NCBI GenBank assembly: GCA_051418075.1
Contig: JBPRGG010000037.1
Coordinates: 16,411-80,410 of the forward strand
Source: JBPRGG01 sp051418075
Lineage (GTDB): Bacteria > Bacteroidota > Bacteroidia > Cytophagales > Cyclobacteriaceae
DNA length: 64,000 nt
Direction: 5' to 3'
Positions 62,405 to 64,000 of this stretch are shown here, one piece after another. The stretch's first letter is position 1. Each line of letters starts with the position of its first letter. A program made the translations under genes and the position numbers. The notes under the pieces were generated by a model. The model saw only the letters and a list, made by a program, of their open reading frames with translations. It made no database searches and was not told where the DNA came from.

Positions 62405-62822
62405 AAACTACCAGCTTTCAATAATAAGGAATCATATCCAAGTGGATCCGGGGGATCCCACTGAGTTTTTCCTGGTGTTGAACCAAACCGGTGATGTTTA
62501 TCTTAAAGATTTGTCTGTGTAGTTTTAATATACCAGTGATTATGCTTCCATCAGTGTAAACCTCACGGCTACCACCTTGCGGCTGGCTAACAGGCTTCAC
62601 CAACTCGCCTTTAAGGGATTTGCACCCTCTGGAATAATGTGGTATCTTCGATACCAGTTGCCCATGCCGGGCACACACAATATGTAAGAAATCAAAGCCG
62701 CTCAAGGCCCATGCAAAGGCCAAAGCTACGATTCTTACATTTAGCGTTATGAGTAATGTCTTTGATGAGAAAGTTAATAGAGAACTGCATGCTTGCAATA
62801 GTTTTTGAAGCCATAGGGTACA
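62405..62822. other. Gene-poor stretch between ABC and TPR genes
   Basis: 418 bp without a convincing gene. It contains the possible intron-like remnant and, before the TPR start, short GC-rich text (AAGCCGCTCAAGGCCCATGC). A stop codon (62814-62816) lies in frame immediately upstream of the TPR ATG, showing that its expected N-terminal module is not present in this frame. Confidence 0.5.
62560..62700 (-). mobile_element. Possible group II intron domain I remnant
   Basis: Read on the minus strand, this part contains G-A-U-A-C-C-A-C-like stems followed by GGGTGCAAATCCC, GGCGAGTTGG and CCGCAAGG. These recall the 5' part of bacterial group II introns. No intron-encoded reverse transcriptase and no domain V is present in the window, so if real it is a fragment. 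A 139-codon minus frame covering it looks like non-coding shadow. Low confidence. Confidence 0.3.
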
Positions 62823-64000
62823 ATGAGTAGCCATCAACCCATATCATCACCCAACAAATCCATTGTGGTTCTCCCTTTTATTAATATGAGTGCCGACCCT
62901 GAGAACGAATACTTTAGCGATGGCATTACTGAAGAAATAATCAACGCCCTAACCACCGTGAAAGGCTTGAAAGTCATTGCCCGTACATCCTCTTTTGCAT
63001 TTAAGAACAAAAATATAGATGTAAGAACCATTGGTAATCAGTTAGGCGTAAGTACTGTTTTGGAGGGGAGCGTTAGGAAAGCTAAAAACAGGGTTCGAAT
63101 TACAGCGCAGTTGATTGATACTAACGATGGCACTCATTTTTGGTCAAAGAATTTTGATCGGAACTTGGAAGATATTTTTGCCTTACAAGATGAAATAAGT
63201 TTGCTACTTGCTGACCAAATCCGTGAAAATTTTGGACATATCGAAATTCCGACTTCTCTGCATACAATTCAGTCTCAGAACGTCAAGGCATATGACCTGT
63301 GGTTGAAAGGGAGTTATCATTTAAAACGCAAAGACTTTGAAGACATTAAAAATGCAATGAAATTTTTCAAAGCTGCAATTAAAGTGGACCCGAACTATGC
63401 GGAAGCCTATGCATTTTTGGGAGAAGCATATATTCACGCTTCGGCCTACAATATGTTACCCAATCAAGAAGGGAATGACTTAGCGAGAAATGCCGCTGAA
63501 AAAGCAATCGAATTAAATGTAGAAAATGCAAAGGCACATATAGTGCTTGCTTATATCGAACTGTTCTCGGATTGGAATTGGGACGCTGCCCTAAAAGAAT
63601 ACGATAAGGCAATAACGTATGGACTATCTGACCAAAATGAATTCATAACCTATTATTATATATTTATCAAAGAGGATTTTGAACGGGCGATTGAAGTAGC
63701 CAAAAGGCTGACTGAAACTGACCCTCTTGATGTTCATACACGTTGGCAATTGGGCTTGACCTATTATTTTTCCCGGAGATTTGAAGAGTCAATTACTGCA
63801 TTTAATAAAGCATTGGAAATTGACTCGAATTTTGGAGAGGCCCTCCGTTTTCGGGGTTTAGCCTGGGCGTATTTAGGAAATCATAAGAAAGCATTAATTG
63901 ACATCAATAGAGCACTTGAACTTACAGGTGGTCAAGGACTTGCTGATGTAGATTTATTGGTGGCAAAAATACTTATGGGTAAGAAAGAAGAGGTCTTAGC
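62823..64000 (+). CDS. FlgO/TolB-N-like plus TPR protein, missing N-terminal module; runs off right edge
   Basis: The first 392 codons are in the window. The start M-S-S-H-Q leads straight into the FlgO-like domain: I-V-V-L-P-F-I-N-M-S-A-D-P-E-N-E-Y-F-S-D-G (about 14-34), then A-R-T-S-S-F-A-F-K and L-E-G-S-V-R-K. TPR units follow from about residue 150. In relatives this block follows a cyclase, an HTH or a Toll-like domain and a membrane helix; here a stop codon lies in frame 3 codons before the ATG. It may be a truncated gene or a natural short form. Confidence 0.7.
   Translation, partial: MSSHQPISSPNKSIVVLPFINMSADPENEYFSDGITEEIINALTTVKGLKVIARTSSFAFKNKNIDVRTIGNQLGVSTVLEGSVRKAKNRVRITAQLIDTNDGTHFWSKNFDRNLEDIFALQDEISLLLADQIRENFGHIEIPTSLHTIQSQNVKAYDLWLKGSYHLKRKDFEDIKNAMKFFKAAIKVDPNYAEAYAFLGEAYIHASAYNMLPNQEGNDLARNAAEKAIELNVENAKAHIVLAYIELFSDWNWDAALKEYDKAITYGLSDQNEFITYYYIFIKEDFERAIEVAKRLTETDPLDVHTRWQLGLTYYFSRRFEESITAFNKALEIDSNFGEALRFRGLAWAYLGNHKKALIDINRALELTGGQGLADVDLLVAKILMGKKEEVL

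Noticed and set aside
62418..62837. A 139-codon minus-strand frame near the right end
   Set aside because: Composition and motif content are not protein-like; the same DNA looks more like structured RNA or a relic.
1..64000. tRNA, rRNA and CRISPR arrays
   Set aside because: I saw no cloverleaf, ribosomal sequence or regularly spaced direct repeat array anywhere in the window.

Overview
The window reads as chromosome of a Gram-negative Bacteroidota bacterium, probably Cytophagia-like and free-living or marine. The evidence is the gene content: a TonB-dependent receptor with a carboxypeptidase-regulatory N-terminus, DUF5723 and PF13568-type outer-membrane barrels, an OmpA protein with a PD40 propeller, many lipoproteins with Bacteroidota-type signals, TlpA-like thioredoxins with DUF4369/DUF5106-type N-termini, DUF1080, DUF2911, DUF4861 and DUF6250 proteins, and the fused mutase IcmF. 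Two promoters match the Bacteroidota form TTTG-N18-TAnnTTTG, and most starts follow A/T-rich leaders rather than Shine-Dalgarno sites. I saw no rRNA, tRNA or CRISPR array. Order and genus cannot be fixed from the sequence alone.

Layout, left to right. 0-8 kb: edge of a lipoprotein gene, a Nif3-like protein, an esterase, a phosphofructokinase, a frameshifted small gene, a DinB-like protein, and a four-gene Mla-type lipid transport operon on the minus strand (mlaD, auxiliary lipoprotein, STAS-mlaE fusion, mlaF). 8-17 kb: icmF, then a three-gene envelope cluster (lipoprotein, DUF5723 barrel, PD40/triple-repeat/OmpA protein) closed by a clear terminator. 17-24 kb: YecH-like protein, macro-domain protein, DUF1080 protein, two tandem thioredoxin-like paralogues, a TetR regulator with a palindromic site, and an M61 protease.

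24.6-32 kb is the clearest metabolic unit. It is a uronate operon: uxaE (tagaturonate epimerase), uxaC (uronate isomerase), kdgK, eda and a TRAP transporter dctPQM, with a good promoter in front and a terminator-like hairpin between dctP and dctQ. The two steps between fructuronate and KDG (uxuB, uxuA) are not in the window. 32-45 kb holds a degenerate GIY-YIG-like protein, proC, a Dabb protein, rpe, a TonB receptor, an LpoB/COG3014 lipoprotein pair, an acyltransferase, an MltD-like lytic transglycosylase, a CPBP protease, a PdeM-like phosphoesterase and a phytanoyl-CoA dioxygenase-like enzyme.

45-60 kb holds a SET-domain protein, a DUF4861/DUF6250 pair, a glycosidase-like secreted protein, a DUF2911 protein, an AraC regulator, two outer-membrane barrels, a HAD phosphatase/mutase and a Tat-exported Gfo/Idh/MocA oxidoreductase. 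The last 4 kb (about 60.2-64 kb) look like accessory DNA: a perfect hairpin, a HigBA toxin-antitoxin pair with a palindromic operator, a two-gene mini ABC transporter, a structured stretch that may be a group II intron fragment, and a TPR protein lacking its expected N-terminal module that runs off the right edge.

I did not find one unmistakably new system. The best leads are the 91-residue triple repeat in the OmpA/propeller protein with its partners, the degenerate GIY-YIG-like protein, the mini ABC pair in the mobile right end, and several palindromic or direct-repeat sites that look like operators.
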